This document shows positions 62,930 through 64,000 of a stretch of 64,000 nucleotides of DNA, one piece after another. Numbering within the stretch: position 1 is the first letter of the stretch; the number at the start of each line of letters is the position of its first letter. The DNA comes from CALXOD01 sp964402715 (GTDB lineage: Bacteria > Verrucomicrobiota > Lentisphaeria > Victivallales > Victivallaceae). The translations under genes and the position numbers were made by a program. The stretch lies in contig CAYODJ010000006.1 in the NCBI GenBank assembly GCA_964402715.1, positions 1 through 64,000 of the forward strand. The letters are read 5' to 3'. A model generated the notes under the pieces. The model saw nothing but the letters and a program-made list of their open reading frames with translations, ran no database searches and had not been told where the DNA came from.

Positions 62930-63088
62930 TTACATTCCTTCAACAGCTTTGGTTTTGGGCAATCCAAGAACTTTGTTCTCCGTAATCCTACCTTCGGCAC
63001 GAAGAATATCGATACGTTCGAAACGCTTCATCACATTGCGCTGTTTACGGACTTTGCCGCCGACACGAAGACTCGGATGCTGAGACAT
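62930..63088 (-). CDS. Small basic protein of the PVC superphylum
   Basis: A 52-residue protein starting MSQHPSLRVGGKVRKQRN and continuing VMKRFERIDILRAEGR, with the tail GLPKTKAVEGM. It matches my recollection of the short basic family (TIGR04137-like) seen in Chlamydiae, Verrucomicrobia, Planctomycetes and Lentisphaerae; its function is unknown, and the charge suggests RNA or ribosome binding. It is easily missed because of its length. The ATG at 63088 has TGAGGT 6 bases upstream, and a promoter lies at 63138-63166. This gene is the best taxonomic marker in the window. Confidence 0.85.
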   Translation of the reverse strand: MSQHPSLRVGGKVRKQRNVMKRFERIDILRAEGRITENKVLGLPKTKAVEGM

Positions 63089-63137
63089 TTTGGAACCTCA
63101 CAATTAGCTTTTCAAAGGTGTGCACGACCCGCTTCTT

Positions 63138-63166
63138 AATATGCCTTGCGTATGCATTTTAGTCAA
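63138..63166 (-). promoter_or_regulatory. Promoter for the small basic protein
   Basis: Minus strand TTGACT (63166-63161), 17-base spacer, CATATT (63143-63138), about 50 bases before the start. Confidence 0.6.
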
Positions 63167-63490
63167 GCTCCACGGAAAGCTTTTTTGCATTTTATCGGAT
63201 CCGGATGAGTTGTGCTGACAACAATGTTCGTCGTGAACAAGGAGGATGCGATTCCACTTGCGCCGCTGCCATCGTCGCATGCATTATCGGCACAGGATGA
63301 AAGTTCCAGTGTCGTGTCCCGCCCGCAGACGGCGGTTTGACGACGACATCATCGCGTCTGGCTGAGTCCGCTCTATACGACATGTGCGCACGTGAAATCA
63401 ACGACGATGGCTGCGAGCATAACGGAACAGGGACAAGTGGAACAGCCGCAATGCAACGACCGTCCTGTCGCAGTCAAATCGGATCCTGTT
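63167..63490. other. Intergenic, no supported gene
   Basis: Between the small basic protein promoter and the end of the edge-cut gene. No coding frame or terminator could be supported. Confidence 0.5.
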
Positions 63491-64000
63491 TCACTGCATC
63501 GGCGCAAGGAAAGGCAACTTTATTTCCGTGCCGATACGATCCGATTCATACGTGTTCAAATACTGCACGGAGGTGACGACAGCCGCGACAATAAGCAGCA
63601 ATAAAGTTATTATGGATACCACGGTATAGGCGGGCGACGCGCTGCTCTGTTTTCTTACGCTGGGTCTCCCTGAATTATTCAAGCCCAGATCCGCCATCTG
63701 ATTCAATGCGCTTGGAGGTACGCTCTTATCCTTCCCGTCCTTTTTCAGCGAGAGATCTTGATTCGCATCAGATTTCACCGCGTTCTCCGATGCGGCATGC
63801 GCAGTTGCATCCGAGTGCGCGGCGGCAGCGTCTGCGGCGACTCTGGGAGGATTTACGGCAGGCGTCTTCGCCGGAGCGGCAACCGTCGCCTGAGCTGGTG
63901 AACGGGGCTGCAGCTTCACCGTTTTGTCGGCGGCGTTCACGTTTGGGCCGATGCCGGCGCCAGGTTTTGCCGGAGCACCCACCCTTTTGACTTTGACCGT
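63491..64000 (-). CDS. C-terminal part of a Pro/Ala-rich membrane-anchored protein (partial)
   Basis: The last 169 codons of a minus-strand gene that begins beyond the window. The visible part is Ala/Pro/Lys-rich and low in complexity with related TVKVKR and TVKLQPR motifs about 30 residues apart. Near the C-terminus a single membrane helix (TVVSIITLLLLIVAAVVTSVQYL) is followed by about 25 residues. A long disordered cytosolic part with a C-terminal anchor is the likely topology. I know no family for it. The frame is open to the last base shown, so this is a fragment by position, not a broken gene. Confidence 0.7.
   Translation of the reverse strand, partial: TVKVKRVGAPAKPGAGIGPNVNAADKTVKLQPRSPAQATVAAPAKTPAVNPPRVAADAAAAHSDATAHAASENAVKSDANQDLSLKKDGKDKSVPPSALNQMADLGLNNSGRPSVRKQSSASPAYTVVSIITLLLLIVAAVVTSVQYLNTYESDRIGTEIKLPFLAPMQ

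Overview
The window reads as a GC-rich chromosomal segment of a bacterium in the Planctomycetota-Verrucomicrobiota-Chlamydiota group, most likely Lentisphaerota (Victivallales-like). The best lineage marker is a 52-residue basic protein at 62930-63088 that matches my memory of the short basic protein family restricted to that group. An LpxA-type acyltransferase, TatA/TatC and RpoN point to a Gram-negative envelope. No insertion sequence, prophage, CRISPR array or rRNA operon is visible. One tRNA (Arg, anticodon CCU) is present.

Layout. 1-4.8 kb: an envelope-glycan region with three simple-sequence tracts: (CTTG)12 inside an ORF that runs off the left edge, an assembly gap flanked by G and C runs in a membrane glycosyltransferase, and a 27-G run that breaks a family 2 glycosyltransferase. 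5-13.9 kb: hydrolase, HtpG, an RdgC-like protein, a Ser/Thr kinase coupled to an MBL-fold hydrolase, divergent RpoN, and a rubrerythrin. 14.7-18.9 kb: L-rhamnose catabolism (isomerase, tandem-domain aldolase, kinase). 19-21.2 kb: FecCD/FecE-type ABC transporter behind a long leader with degenerate cobalamin-riboswitch-like blocks. 21.3-28.6 kb: Nudix, FmdB-RsmA-Nfo, IspE with a Gfo/Idh oxidoreductase, PyrH-LpxA, MarC. 28.7-34.1 kb (minus): AspRS, a secreted protein, lytic transglycosylase, DUF3047 protein, TatA, TatC. 34.6-39.2 kb: L27, Obg, glycosyltransferase, L21, PurC, LacI regulator. 39.2-48.8 kb: MFS transporter, LarE, ferritin, the UDP-xylose pair Uxs-Ugd, PriA, S20. 49.2-56.5 kb: a translation operon nusA-infB-rbfA-nrnA-truB ending in an unrecognised 497-residue protein. 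56.9-64 kb: GlyRS, a short UvrA paralogue, gene-poor DNA, the small basic protein, and a Pro/Ala-rich membrane-anchored protein cut by the window edge.

Many transcription units have clean sigma-70 promoters with a recurring TTG-N16/17-TATATT pattern, listed one by one. Most starts were picked by Shine-Dalgarno spacing. The two most interesting threads are possible repeat-mediated phase variation of glycan genes at the left end, and the unknown partner protein of the nusA-infB-truB operon. I found no clearly new multi-gene system. The poly-G tracts could be sequencing or assembly artefacts and should be checked before anything is built on them.
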